Source of the DNA: Acidobacteriota bacterium
GTDB taxonomy: Bacteria > Acidobacteriota > Terriglobia > Terriglobales > Acidobacteriaceae
Length of the DNA: 8,665 nucleotides
Direction of reading: 5' to 3'
Assembly: GCA_021809235.1 (NCBI GenBank)
Contig: JAKBAG010000123.1
Coordinates: forward strand, 1 to 8,665
A program made the position numbers and the translations under genes. Of the stretch, positions 1 to 6,443 are shown piece after piece. Under the pieces are notes generated by a model that was not told the DNA's origin, did not search any database, and saw nothing but the letters and a program-made list of their open reading frames with translations. Positions within the stretch are counted from its first letter, which is position 1; every line of letters starts with the position of its first letter.

Positions 1-1044
1 CCGCTGAATGAGTATCATGAACCGGACCTCAGCTATGTAACCGGCACAGTGGATGCACTGGCTCCGCACGTGCAGCCGAACCAGCTGATTGTGCTGGAAA
101 GCACCACTTATCCTGGCACTACCGAGGAGGTGGTGGCACCGCGATTGGAAGCCGGCAACCGGCGTGGACTGCGCATCGCGCGCGATGGCGAAGCGGACGG
201 CAACTGCCTGCATCTGGCGTTCTCTCCAGAGCGCGAAGATCCGGGCAACGATACGATTGCCCGTGCCGATATTCCGAAGGTGGTGGGCGGCTGCAGCATG
301 GCCACGCGGGAACTGGGCATGGCGCTCTATGGCAGCATCTTTCATCGCGTAGTACCGGTCAGCTCTCCGGCGGTGGCAGAGATGACCAAGCTGCTGGAGA
401 ATATCTACCGCTGCGTGAATATTGCGCTGGTTAATGAGCTGAAGCAGCTGGCCATGCGGATGGGCATCGATATTCATGAGGTCATCGAGGCGGCAAAGAC
501 CAAGCCGTTCGGCTTCCAGGCCTTCTATCCGGGGCCGGGACTGGGCGGACACTGCATCCCGATAGATCCGTTTTACCTATCGTGGAAAGCCAAGCAGTTC
601 GACTTCCGAACCCGGTTCATCGAGCTGGCCGGAGAGGTAAATACGGCAATGCCGTATTTTGTGATCGACCAGATTGCTGCAGGACTGAATGAACATGCCA
701 AGCCAATCAAGGGATCGCGCATCCTGGTCTTGGGGCTGGCCTACAAGCGAGATATCGATGACCTGCGCGAATCGCCCTCGCTGACAATCATTGAGCTGCT
801 GCGGCAGCGCGGAGCTGAAGTGGCCTATAACGATCCTTACTTCCCGCAGGTGGGCCATGGACGGCACTATGCACTGAATATGACGAACACGCCGCTTGAG
901 AAGCTGGGCAGCTATGACGCGGTCGTGATCGTGACCGACCACTCGTGCTATGACTACACGGCGATTGTGGAGCAGGCGCAACTGGTGATCGATACCCGAA
1001 ACGCAACGAAGGGCATCGAGTCGGCAAAGATTGTGCGCTGCTAA
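1..1044 (+). CDS. Nucleotide sugar dehydrogenase, UDP-GlcNAc 6-dehydrogenase (WbpA) type, 5'-truncated
   Basis: Predicted to oxidise C6 of a UDP-HexNAc sugar to the uronic acid with two NAD+, in the cytoplasm, supplying precursors for O-antigen or exopolysaccharide. Frame 1 is open from the first base, so the window starts inside the gene. 347 residues remain of a family usually about 430 long, and the missing part is the NAD-binding Rossmann N-terminus. Visible landmarks (fragment numbering): ESTTYPGTTEE near 33-43, SPEREDPGN near 75-83, the central helix around Lys130 (AEMTKLLEN), and GPGLGGHCIPIDPFYLSWKA with the catalytic Cys185. The C-terminal UDP-binding domain follows, with GLAYKRDIDDLRESPS. 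The wording around the catalytic Cys and AAKTKPFGFQAFYPG matches WbpA/TviB-like enzymes better than UDP-glucose or GDP-mannose dehydrogenases, but the exact substrate is inferred. The first internal ATG, at 49, is not a plausible start because conserved sequence (EPDLSYV) lies upstream of it. Confidence 0.93.
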   Translation, partial: PLNEYHEPDLSYVTGTVDALAPHVQPNQLIVLESTTYPGTTEEVVAPRLEAGNRRGLRIARDGEADGNCLHLAFSPEREDPGNDTIARADIPKVVGGCSMATRELGMALYGSIFHRVVPVSSPAVAEMTKLLENIYRCVNIALVNELKQLAMRMGIDIHEVIEAAKTKPFGFQAFYPGPGLGGHCIPIDPFYLSWKAKQFDFRTRFIELAGEVNTAMPYFVIDQIAAGLNEHAKPIKGSRILVLGLAYKRDIDDLRESPSLTIIELLRQRGAEVAYNDPYFPQVGHGRHYALNMTNTPLEKLGSYDAVVIVTDHSCYDYTAIVEQAQLVIDTRNATKGIESAKIVRC

Positions 1045-1089
1045 CGACTGACTGTGCTCTGCTGCTGGCGGCCGTTTCTGAGTTTTTTC

Positions 1090-1117
1090 CCATCCATATG
1101 CCGGAGATCGGCATGGG
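1090..1117. repeat. Small inverted repeat between the dehydrogenase and the FliB-like gene
   Basis: ATGCCG (1098-1103) and CGGCAT (1109-1114) form a 6-bp stem with a 5-nt loop, flanked by CCCA and TGGG that could extend it imperfectly. A run of six T (1083-1088) lies upstream of the stem, not downstream, so this does not look like a standard plus-strand intrinsic terminator. It sits 54 nt after the dehydrogenase stop. It may stabilise the 3' end or be chance. No convincing promoter is visible in the 126-nt gap, so the downstream gene could be co-transcribed. Confidence 0.3.
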
Positions 1118-1170
1118 ATTTGCCCTTGCTCCAGTGAACCGGAAGTAGGACGCGCAGGGCGGGGGAAGCA

Positions 1171-2451
1171 ATGTCATCGATCGATGTCGATCGGCTCCAA
1201 ACCGAATGGCTGAGCGACTGCGTGGAGCAGTTCCGCTGTATTGGTCCGGCATGCGAGGAGAGCTGCTGCGGGAACTGGCAGATCACGTTGGACGAGCCGA
1301 CGCTGGTAGTGCTGCGTGGACTGCATGATCCCGCAGTGGAGGATGCACTGGCGACGCATGTGCGACAGTTTCCGGTGGATGGCGCAGGAGTGCAGAGAAC
1401 AAGAACGCAAATCGGATGGATCGAACTGAACCAGGATGGGAGCTGCCCGTTTCTGAATACCGAACAGTGGTGCTCACTACAGGCCAACCATGGGGAATCT
1501 GCGATGCCGCTGGGCTGCAGGGTCTATCCGCGGGTGCATCATCGCATCGATGGCAGGATGCACAGCGCACTCAGCTTGAGCTGTCCGGAAGCTGCGCGCC
1601 AGGTGCTAGCGACAGGGGCAACCCCAGACGGGAAAAGCGGAGCCTCCGAGGGATATCCGGAGTCGGCTGACGTGCTGGCAAAGACAGCGGCGCGGCTGCC
1701 ACTGACAGCCACACGGACGCAGATCTTCTGGCCGCTGCTACGCGTGCATCAGGCACTGGTGCGCGACCGTAGCCAGACGATGGCCGCACGGATGCTGTGC
1801 TTGGGGCAACTGGCTCAGATGCTGGACGCACAGCCAGATGGTAACGCAGCAGCGGCGCTGCGCGGATTCTGCCTGAAGGTGGTCGAAAGAGCCGGGCGAA
1901 ACCAGACCCTTTGCGGAATCGATGCTGAAGAAGTGGCCGCTGAGCCACTGGAGTTTCTGCTGGCAGCGATGGACTCCGCGCTGGGGTTTGCCGGGAGCAA
2001 TCAGCGCTTTCGCGCATTGACGGCGAAGGTGTTGCGCGGACTCCAGTACCAGCCAGGCTGCGACCTGCGGTCGGTCTGCCAACGAATACGCACGGATAAG
2101 CTGGAGCCGGTACTGGCTGCCCATCCTCATTGGATGGAAAATCTCCTGTGCAATGAACTGCTGCGGCGGCTATATCCTCTGGACTTGGCAAACGAAGATG
2201 GATCGGATGGAAGCAAGAAGAAGAATACCGCGATGGACGCCTTTGCGCGACTGTCGCTGGAGTGGGCCTGGGTGCGGCTGTACCTGATTGGTTTCAGCGG
2301 GGATAGCTCACTGGAGCTTATGCAGGCTGCCGACTGCGTGCAGTCTGTGACGCGTGCGGTGTTTTCCCGAACGAACGAGTTTGGCCGACTCTGCCAGGCT
2401 TGGAGAGAGCAGATGCTGAGGGTTCCGTTGGTGCGTCTACTGAGTCTTTAG
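1171..2451 (+). CDS. FliB-family lysine-N-methylase-like protein (cysteine-cluster protein)
   Basis: A 426-residue protein close in size to flagellin lysine-N-methylase FliB (about 400). The N-terminal third carries the family's cysteine pattern: Cys23, Cys28 and Cys32-Cys33 in CIGPACEESCCGNW, Cys92 and Cys101 in SCPFLNTEQWC, Cys116 in MPLGCRVYPR, and Cys138 in LSCPEAAR. In FliB these cysteines are thought to hold an Fe-S cluster used in methyl transfer to lysine side chains. The C-terminal two thirds are helical-looking with no motif I can name. The ATG follows a purine-rich GGGGGAAG about 3-7 nt upstream. No flagellin or other flagellar gene is nearby, so the substrate is open and could be flagellin elsewhere in the genome or another surface protein. 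The stop codon overlaps the end of the convergent P-loop gene by 4 nt. The family call is fairly firm; the specific methylase activity is inferred. Confidence 0.8.
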   Translation: MSSIDVDRLQTEWLSDCVEQFRCIGPACEESCCGNWQITLDEPTLVVLRGLHDPAVEDALATHVRQFPVDGAGVQRTRTQIGWIELNQDGSCPFLNTEQWCSLQANHGESAMPLGCRVYPRVHHRIDGRMHSALSLSCPEAARQVLATGATPDGKSGASEGYPESADVLAKTAARLPLTATRTQIFWPLLRVHQALVRDRSQTMAARMLCLGQLAQMLDAQPDGNAAAALRGFCLKVVERAGRNQTLCGIDAEEVAAEPLEFLLAAMDSALGFAGSNQRFRALTAKVLRGLQYQPGCDLRSVCQRIRTDKLEPVLAAHPHWMENLLCNELLRRLYPLDLANEDGSDGSKKKNTAMDAFARLSLEWAWVRLYLIGFSGDSSLELMQAADCVQSVTRAVFSRTNEFGRLCQAWREQMLRVPLVRLLSL

Positions 2452-3011
2452 CGCTTGCCGTTGTTGTCCGGTTCGTCGACAAGAAATGCAGCCACGAAGG
2501 CCAGCAAGGCAGGTTCCAACATGGAGGTATGGACGAAAGGAAAGAGCAGCGGTGCGCTCGGATCCGGACCGTTGCGCAGGAAAAAGCTGGGATCGGCGCT
2601 GGTGAGAACCTGCGCATCTGCTCGTTGACGACGCTCGGCAAAGCCAGGCTTCCACTGGGAGGGGTCGGCTGGACCAATGGCCAGCCGCAGCAGTGGCCAG
2701 GGAAGCTCGGCTAAGGTGTAGCCGGTCTCAAGCAGCAGGCCATCGGCGCGGCTGGCAAAGGATGCAATACGCATCAGGTCGGGGGGACCACTCCACAAGT
2801 ATGATTCGATGGCTCCAGCGGCAAGGTAGCGGCCGGTGTCCTTGGTATGCTGTGGCTTCTCGTCCGCCGCAGGCCGGGACGCCGGAGCGTGACGGTGCGG
2901 GGTAACCTTAATGGCAATCCAGCGCACGGTGGGAAAGGCGGCCAGTAGCGAGCAGCCGAGGGTAGTCTTTCCGCAGTTGCGTCCACTGCCGAAAATCTGG
3001 AGGATTTTCAT
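2448..3011 (-). CDS. Small P-loop NTPase, SIMIBI class, MobB-like, function unknown
   Basis: A 187-residue protein opening directly with a nucleotide-binding strand and P-loop: MKILQIFGSGRNCGKTTL, residues 1-18. The loop reads G8-x5-G14-K15-T16-T17, one residue longer than the textbook Walker A and as seen in BioD/CobB-type proteins. IAIKVTPHRHA (near 32-42) and HTKDTGRYLAAGA (near 55-67) resemble the MobB pattern of a basic strand followed by KDT-x-R-x3-AGA. ADGLLLETGY follows, like the family's VEG-type segment. Real MobB assists molybdopterin guanine dinucleotide synthesis, but no molybdenum cofactor gene is nearby. The start ATG overlaps the lpxD stop as ATGA, with GGGAAGA just before it, so translation is probably coupled to lpxD. 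It is too short and has the wrong motif for the lipid A kinase LpxK. The fold is fairly certain and the role unknown. Confidence 0.75.
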   Translation of the reverse strand: MKILQIFGSGRNCGKTTLGCSLLAAFPTVRWIAIKVTPHRHAPASRPAADEKPQHTKDTGRYLAAGAIESYLWSGPPDLMRIASFASRADGLLLETGYTLAELPWPLLRLAIGPADPSQWKPGFAERRQRADAQVLTSADPSFFLRNGPDPSAPLLFPFVHTSMLEPALLAFVAAFLVDEPDNNGKR

Positions 3012-4078
3012 TCTTCCCGAGCCTGCGAGGGCTTGCGTGCCAGTCGTGTGAGGGTGGCCAGTTCGCGTAGGTACTGGCGCAGCGGCCGGGCCGGAGTTCC
3101 CCAGAGAACTGTGCCGGTGGTGGTGACAGTTTTCCCGGATAGGACGCCTGCCTGGCCACCAAGGATGACGCCAGGGCCTACGGTGACGTGATCTCCGATG
3201 CCGACCTGACCGGCCAGTATTGCTCCGTTACCAATGGATGAGGAACCGGAGATGCCGCAGAGCGAGGCCATGACAACATCTTCGCCAATGCTGCAGTTGT
3301 GGCCGACATGGACGAGATTGTCGAGCTTGGTCCCGCGCGCAATCCGGGTTTCTGCCAGTGCTCCACGGTCCACGGTGGAGTTGGCTCCAATCTCCACATC
3401 ATCCTCGATGTGGAGCGTACCCTGCTGGGGAAACTGAGTGTAGCGCCCGGTGCGACGGTCGCGGACATAGCCAAAGCCATCGGCTCCAAGCACAGCTCCA
3501 GCGTGAACCTGGACGCGGTTGCCAAGGGTAGTGCCGGAGTAGACAATGACGCGCGGCCGCAGATGGCAGTCGGAGCCGACGACGACCCCGGGCTCCAGGA
3601 CCACACCGGCATCCACGCGGGTACGGGCACCGATACGAACACCGCTGCCCACCACCGCACAGGGGCCGATCGTGGCATCGACGGCGATAACGGAATCGGC
3701 CGCGACGACGGCTGCAGGATGAATGCCCTCGTACGGCAGGGCTGGCTGCAACCGCTGCGCCGCCTGGGCAAACCAGAGCCGCGGCTGATCAGCGACGACC
3801 ACGGCCACCTCTGGCGACAGCGCAACCTGGGCCAGGACAGACGGTGAAACAAGCGCAGCGGCGGTGACGACCAGTCCGGGCCGCGCGACCAGCGCCTGGG
3901 TGAGCGTCGAGGCTGATTCGGCAAAAAGCATGGAATGCGCGTTGGCGCTGGCTGGCTGGGCGACCCTTTCAATACACTGGGCGGGGTTGCCGACGACGAG
4001 TTGGCCACCCAGATCGTTGAGCAGCGTGGCGATGGGAAGGCCGGATGCAAATTCTTGTGTCGCGGATTTATGTGTCAT
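3008..4078 (-). CDS. lpxD: UDP-3-O-acylglucosamine N-acyltransferase
   Basis: Transfers a 3-hydroxyacyl chain from ACP to the 2-amine of UDP-3-O-acylglucosamine, the third step of lipid A synthesis, in the cytoplasm. 356 residues, against 341 in E. coli. An N-terminal uridine-binding domain (about 1-115) precedes a left-handed beta-helix of hexapeptide repeats (about 118-315), with GADGFGY at 198-204. LDNLVHVGHNCSIGED at 252-267 has His260 at the position of the catalytic His of E. coli LpxD. A C-terminal helix (REL..LTRLARK) closes the trimer in known structures. The reading frame stays open upstream to 4432, but I place the start at MTHKSATQEF. It has a clear AGGAG seven bases upstream, and the extension would lie wholly inside the acyltransferase gene. 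The start overlaps that gene's end by 11 nt, and the stop overlaps the P-loop gene (ATGA). lpxA, fabZ and lpxB are not adjacent. Confidence 0.95.
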   Translation of the reverse strand: MTHKSATQEFASGLPIATLLNDLGGQLVVGNPAQCIERVAQPASANAHSMLFAESASTLTQALVARPGLVVTAAALVSPSVLAQVALSPEVAVVVADQPRLWFAQAAQRLQPALPYEGIHPAAVVAADSVIAVDATIGPCAVVGSGVRIGARTRVDAGVVLEPGVVVGSDCHLRPRVIVYSGTTLGNRVQVHAGAVLGADGFGYVRDRRTGRYTQFPQQGTLHIEDDVEIGANSTVDRGALAETRIARGTKLDNLVHVGHNCSIGEDVVMASLCGISGSSSIGNGAILAGQVGIGDHVTVGPGVILGGQAGVLSGKTVTTTGTVLWGTPARPLRQYLRELATLTRLARKPSQAREE

Positions 4079-5030
4079 GGGATGGCTCCTGGACGGGAAT
4101 CTCCCGTTGGGCGGACAGGTAGCTGGCTGGCGGCACAGACTTGCCATAAAGTGGCGGATGGCCGGGTGGTCGCGTCTTCCAGCGGCGATGGATCCAGAGC
4201 CACTGGTCGGGGTAGCGGCGAATCCACGACTCGAGGACAACTGTACACTGGGCAGTGAGCTGCTCGATGTCGGCCGCACGGTTCCCGGTGGTCGCTGCGG
4301 TAATCTGCGGAGCAAAGTGGAGGACGTAGCGGGACTCCTCGGGATGCCAGAGCAGGAAACCCGGAACGATGGCAGCTCCTGTGCGTTGGGCGATTCGGGC
4401 AAGCCCACTGGCGGTACAGGCAGGAATACCAAAGAAGGGGACGAAGATGCCCTCGGGCGGTGTCATGTTGGTGTCCATGAGGATACCGACGGTGCGGCCG
4501 GCATGCATGGCTTCCAGCAATCCGCGCGCAAACTGGTCGCGGGGAATGATCCAGTTGCCGTGGCGGCAGCGCATGGACCGGACGAGTTGATCGAGGCGGG
4601 GATTATCCATGCGACGGGCCACCAGCCCCATCGGATGGCCCATCAGGGAGTGGTAGTAGCTGGATAGCTCCCAGGCTCCGAAGTGGCCGGTAAGGATGAG
4701 GACACCTTTGCCGGCAGCCTGCGCGCGCTCGAAGTGCTCCAGACCGTCATAGCGGAAGCTGGAGGCTACATCCTGGCGAGCTTTCCGGGAGATGCGGCAA
4801 AAGGCGGCAAAGTGCCAGCCGAGATAGCGATATTGGCGGAGCAGAATGCTGAGGTGCTCCCCGGTCGGCAATTCAGGCAGGGCCAGAGCGAGATTTCGCA
4901 GACCGACAGAGCGCAAACGACGATGCAACCGGAAGAACAGCCAGCCGAGCAGTCCACCCAGATGACGGCCAAATTGCGGCGGAAGCAGCGCAAACAGGCG
5001 CACAACAGCCCAGACTGGCAGGTACTCCAT
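4068..5030 (-). CDS. Lipid A biosynthesis acyltransferase, LpxL/HtrB family
   Basis: Inner-membrane enzyme of the late (secondary) acyltransferase family, which adds an acyl chain from acyl-ACP to a hydroxyacyl chain of the lipid A precursor. With the start used here it has 320 residues, near the family norm of about 300. A hydrophobic, arginine-rich N-terminus (EYLPVWAVVRLFALLPP, then GLLGWLFFRLHRRLRSVG) acts as membrane anchor. The catalytic HX4E box is HFGAWE (His116-Glu121). VARRMDNPRLD, FVPFFGIPACTASGLARIA and RRYPDQWLWIHRRWK are all family hallmarks. Which acyl chain and position are used cannot be read. The start is uncertain: the ORF extends to an ATG at 5171, but that ATG lies inside the strong hairpin 5146-5180 and the extra 47 residues show no family similarity. 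Tandem ATGs at 5111/5108, a GTG at 5063 and a TTG at 5039 are alternatives. The ATG at 5030 has no clear ribosome site. Confidence 0.88.
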   Translation of the reverse strand: MEYLPVWAVVRLFALLPPQFGRHLGGLLGWLFFRLHRRLRSVGLRNLALALPELPTGEHLSILLRQYRYLGWHFAAFCRISRKARQDVASSFRYDGLEHFERAQAAGKGVLILTGHFGAWELSSYYHSLMGHPMGLVARRMDNPRLDQLVRSMRCRHGNWIIPRDQFARGLLEAMHAGRTVGILMDTNMTPPEGIFVPFFGIPACTASGLARIAQRTGAAIVPGFLLWHPEESRYVLHFAPQITAATTGNRAADIEQLTAQCTVVLESWIRRYPDQWLWIHRRWKTRPPGHPPLYGKSVPPASYLSAQREIPVQEPSHDT

Positions 5031-5145
5031 CAGACTGCGCAAGGGCCCCGTGGTTCTCGACACAGTGACCAGTGTAAATCCGCAGCGCGAAGACTGGCAT
5101 GGAGACATCATGGGGCCGGAGGCAAATTCGGGTGAGTGCAGAATG

Positions 5146-5180
5146 AGACAGGGGATGGAGCCCGGCTCCATCCCCTGTCT
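5146..5180 (-). terminator. Strong 16-bp perfect hairpin after the SYLF gene
   Basis: AGACAGGGGATGGAGC (5146-5161) pairs perfectly with its complement at 5165-5180 around a 3-nt loop. It begins 28 nt past the SYLF stop and lies upstream of the acyltransferase gene on the same strand. There is no T tract on either side, so it is not a textbook intrinsic terminator. It may act as a Rho-independent-like pause, an attenuator before the lipid A operon, or a 3' mRNA stabiliser. Confidence 0.5.
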
Positions 5181-5207
5181 GCCATGCCACTGCGGTAAGC
5201 AAGAGCA

Positions 5208-5906
5208 TTAGTTGTTTTTGGCGTCAACAAAGGCTTTCGCCACTGTACGCACAAAGGGTACGGCACCTGCGGGAACCGGGACAGCACCCTTCAGGATGGA
5301 GTTGAAGCTGTGGCTGGCTCCGTAATAGGTGGTGGTATCGTCCATATTCTGGCTCACGGAAGTGCCATTGAGATCGATGCCGCCAAAGATGCCCTTGCTG
5401 CGGGAGTAGGTGAGCAGCTCAGCGTTCATGCGCAAGTCGGTGGCGGCTTGGGAGTCACGCCCGACGGGACCGACTGCTGCACTGGCATCGCCTCCAATCT
5501 GGAATTTGCTCTTGAGCAAGTCCTGGAATCCTCTGCTGTTGACGGCGACAAGAATCAGATCCGTGGACTGACCGCCAATCTGGAAGCCAAAGGAACCACC
5601 CGCCATGCGGATGAAGACCGGAGCGCTCCAGCCATGGCCGGTACGGCAGGTAACGACCCCCTGACCGTACTGTGCACCGAAGAGAAAAGCAGCCTTCTTC
5701 ATACCGGGGACAACGCCGACGCAGGTGGCTTTTTCGAGGATATTCAGCGGAATGGTGCGGTCGGATGTGCCAAGAATCTGGTCAAGGACTACCTTGGCGG
5801 CATCCACGCGCCGCTGCAGGTCTGAAACGGAGGATGCGGCGTGGGCAAAAGAAGACGAAGCCAGAAGCACAACCGCGCACAAGAGTGGGGAAAATATCTT
5901 TTTCAT
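5208..5906 (-). CDS. Secreted SYLF (Ysc84/DUF500) domain lipid-binding protein
   Basis: A 232-residue protein with a clear Sec signal peptide: KK at 2-3, hydrophobic core SPLLCAVVLLASSS, likely cleavage after AHA (residue 23). The mature part is almost entirely one SYLF domain. Its features are an N-terminal helix, ATCVGVVPGMKKAAFLFGAQYG at about 60-81 (with Cys62), CRTGHGWSAPVFIRMAGGSFGFQIG from Cys87, and YSRSKGIFGGIDLNGTSV at 167-184, the family signature. Eukaryotic SYLF domains bind phosphoinositides; bacterial members are periplasmic or exported with no settled role. Cys10 is not in a lipobox, so it is not a predicted lipoprotein. The start is supported by AAAGG about 10 nt upstream. 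It lies 178 nt upstream of the acyltransferase start on the same strand, separated by a strong hairpin, and is probably its own transcription unit. Confidence 0.9.
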   Translation of the reverse strand: MKKIFSPLLCAVVLLASSSFAHAASSVSDLQRRVDAAKVVLDQILGTSDRTIPLNILEKATCVGVVPGMKKAAFLFGAQYGQGVVTCRTGHGWSAPVFIRMAGGSFGFQIGGQSTDLILVAVNSRGFQDLLKSKFQIGGDASAAVGPVGRDSQAATDLRMNAELLTYSRSKGIFGGIDLNGTSVSQNMDDTTTYYGASHSFNSILKGAVPVPAGAVPFVRTVAKAFVDAKNN

Positions 5907-5925
5907 GGGTAACGTACCTTTCGTG

Positions 5926-5941
5926 GGAAGGAGATCCTTCC
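5926..5941. promoter_or_regulatory. Short palindrome in the SYLF gene leader
   Basis: GGAAGGA (5926-5932) and TCCTTCC (5935-5941) form a 7-bp palindrome with a 2-nt centre, 20 nt upstream of the SYLF start codon. The 2-nt centre is too small for an RNA hairpin without opening inner pairs, so a dimeric DNA-binding protein site is the more natural reading. Its function is unproven. Confidence 0.3.
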
Positions 5942-5963
5942 TGATTGATTTCTGAACAGCGCT

Positions 5964-5994
5964 ATTTTACGTTGGATTGTCGCACCGAAGACAA
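5964..5994 (-). promoter_or_regulatory. Weak candidate promoter for the SYLF gene
   Basis: On the minus strand TTGTCT (5994-5989) is followed by TAAAAT (5969-5964). The spacing of 19 nt is longer than the ideal 17, so this is only a candidate. A promoter is expected here because a terminator lies farther upstream at 6192-6243. Confidence 0.25.
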
Positions 5995-6191
5995 CGAAAG
6001 AAAGGAAGAGGAACCCGGTAGCAACCGGGGAATGACGAACACATCCAGATGCTGGTAACCCGGAGGTTCGAATTGAAAATGCAGTCTAAATCTGTAACAA
6101 CCTTAAATTAGAGGCAACGAAAGGGTAAGAGGTTGTCTGCAGGGGGGAGTAACATCTTAGGGGAATAGCGTGGGGATGGGTTCAAAATTGC

Positions 6192-6243
6192 AAAAAAGAG
6201 GACTTCTCAGGATGCACATCTTTCGTGCGGCCAGAGAAGTCCT
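6192..6243 (-). terminator. Intrinsic terminator downstream of the LuxR-type regulator
   Basis: Read on the minus strand, AGGACTTCTC (6243-6234) pairs over 10 bp with GAGAAGTCCT (6208-6199). It is followed by one C and then six T (6197-6192), the classic form. Inside the 25-nt loop GCAC and GTGC can form a second short stem. It probably ends the regulator transcript about 200 nt past its stop codon and insulates the SYLF gene. Confidence 0.8.
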
Positions 6244-6443
6244 TCCCCAGATCTGCGTTGTTACTGAGGTTATATTGCCTAGTTTGAAAACGCTGTGCAA
6301 GGTAACGAAAGGGCAGTGTCATTTGGTAATCATAAGACACCTATAAGCCTTTTAATACAAGCAAGTTGTGCATCTCAATTCCGGATTATTGTTTCCGATA
6401 TATTTACTGATTCGTTATTGGCGAAATGCGATAGAGGCAATGC

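Larger units (their letters stand above)
5942..6443. other. Non-coding stretch between the SYLF gene and the regulator gene
   Basis: About 500 nt without a supportable gene; open frames entering it are antisense shadows or have no recognisable content. Inside are a candidate SYLF promoter, a 6-bp hairpin CCCGGT-AGCA-ACCGGG (6014-6029), the intrinsic terminator at 6192-6243, and three copies of AACGAAAG (5993, 6116, 6304). Positions 6244-6443 are markedly more AT-rich than the surrounding genes. They would form a 200-nt 3' untranslated region of the regulator mRNA, or could hold an unannotated small RNA. Confidence 0.6.

Noticed and set aside
2448..3011. The P-loop gene as the lipid A 4'-kinase lpxK
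   Set aside because: LpxK is about 330 residues with a GGTGKTP-type loop. This protein has 187 residues and a GSGRNCGKTT loop.
3178..4050. Long open frames antisense to or overlapping lpxD, on both strands
   Set aside because: They are composition shadows of a GC-rich gene and have no recognisable domain. lpxD itself explains the region.
4079..4432. Extending lpxD upstream to the start of its open frame (474 residues)
   Set aside because: The extra 118 residues show no LpxD similarity and lie inside the acyltransferase gene. An AGGAG ribosome site precedes the ATG at 4078.
5031..5171. Starting the acyltransferase at the ATG at 5171
   Set aside because: That ATG is buried in a perfect 16-bp hairpin, and the added 47 residues have no family resemblance. 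Kept only as an alternative.
6050..6085. tRNA-like T-arm sequence GGTTCGAATT
   Set aside because: The flanking bases do not form the T stem, and no anticodon or acceptor stem is found upstream or downstream.
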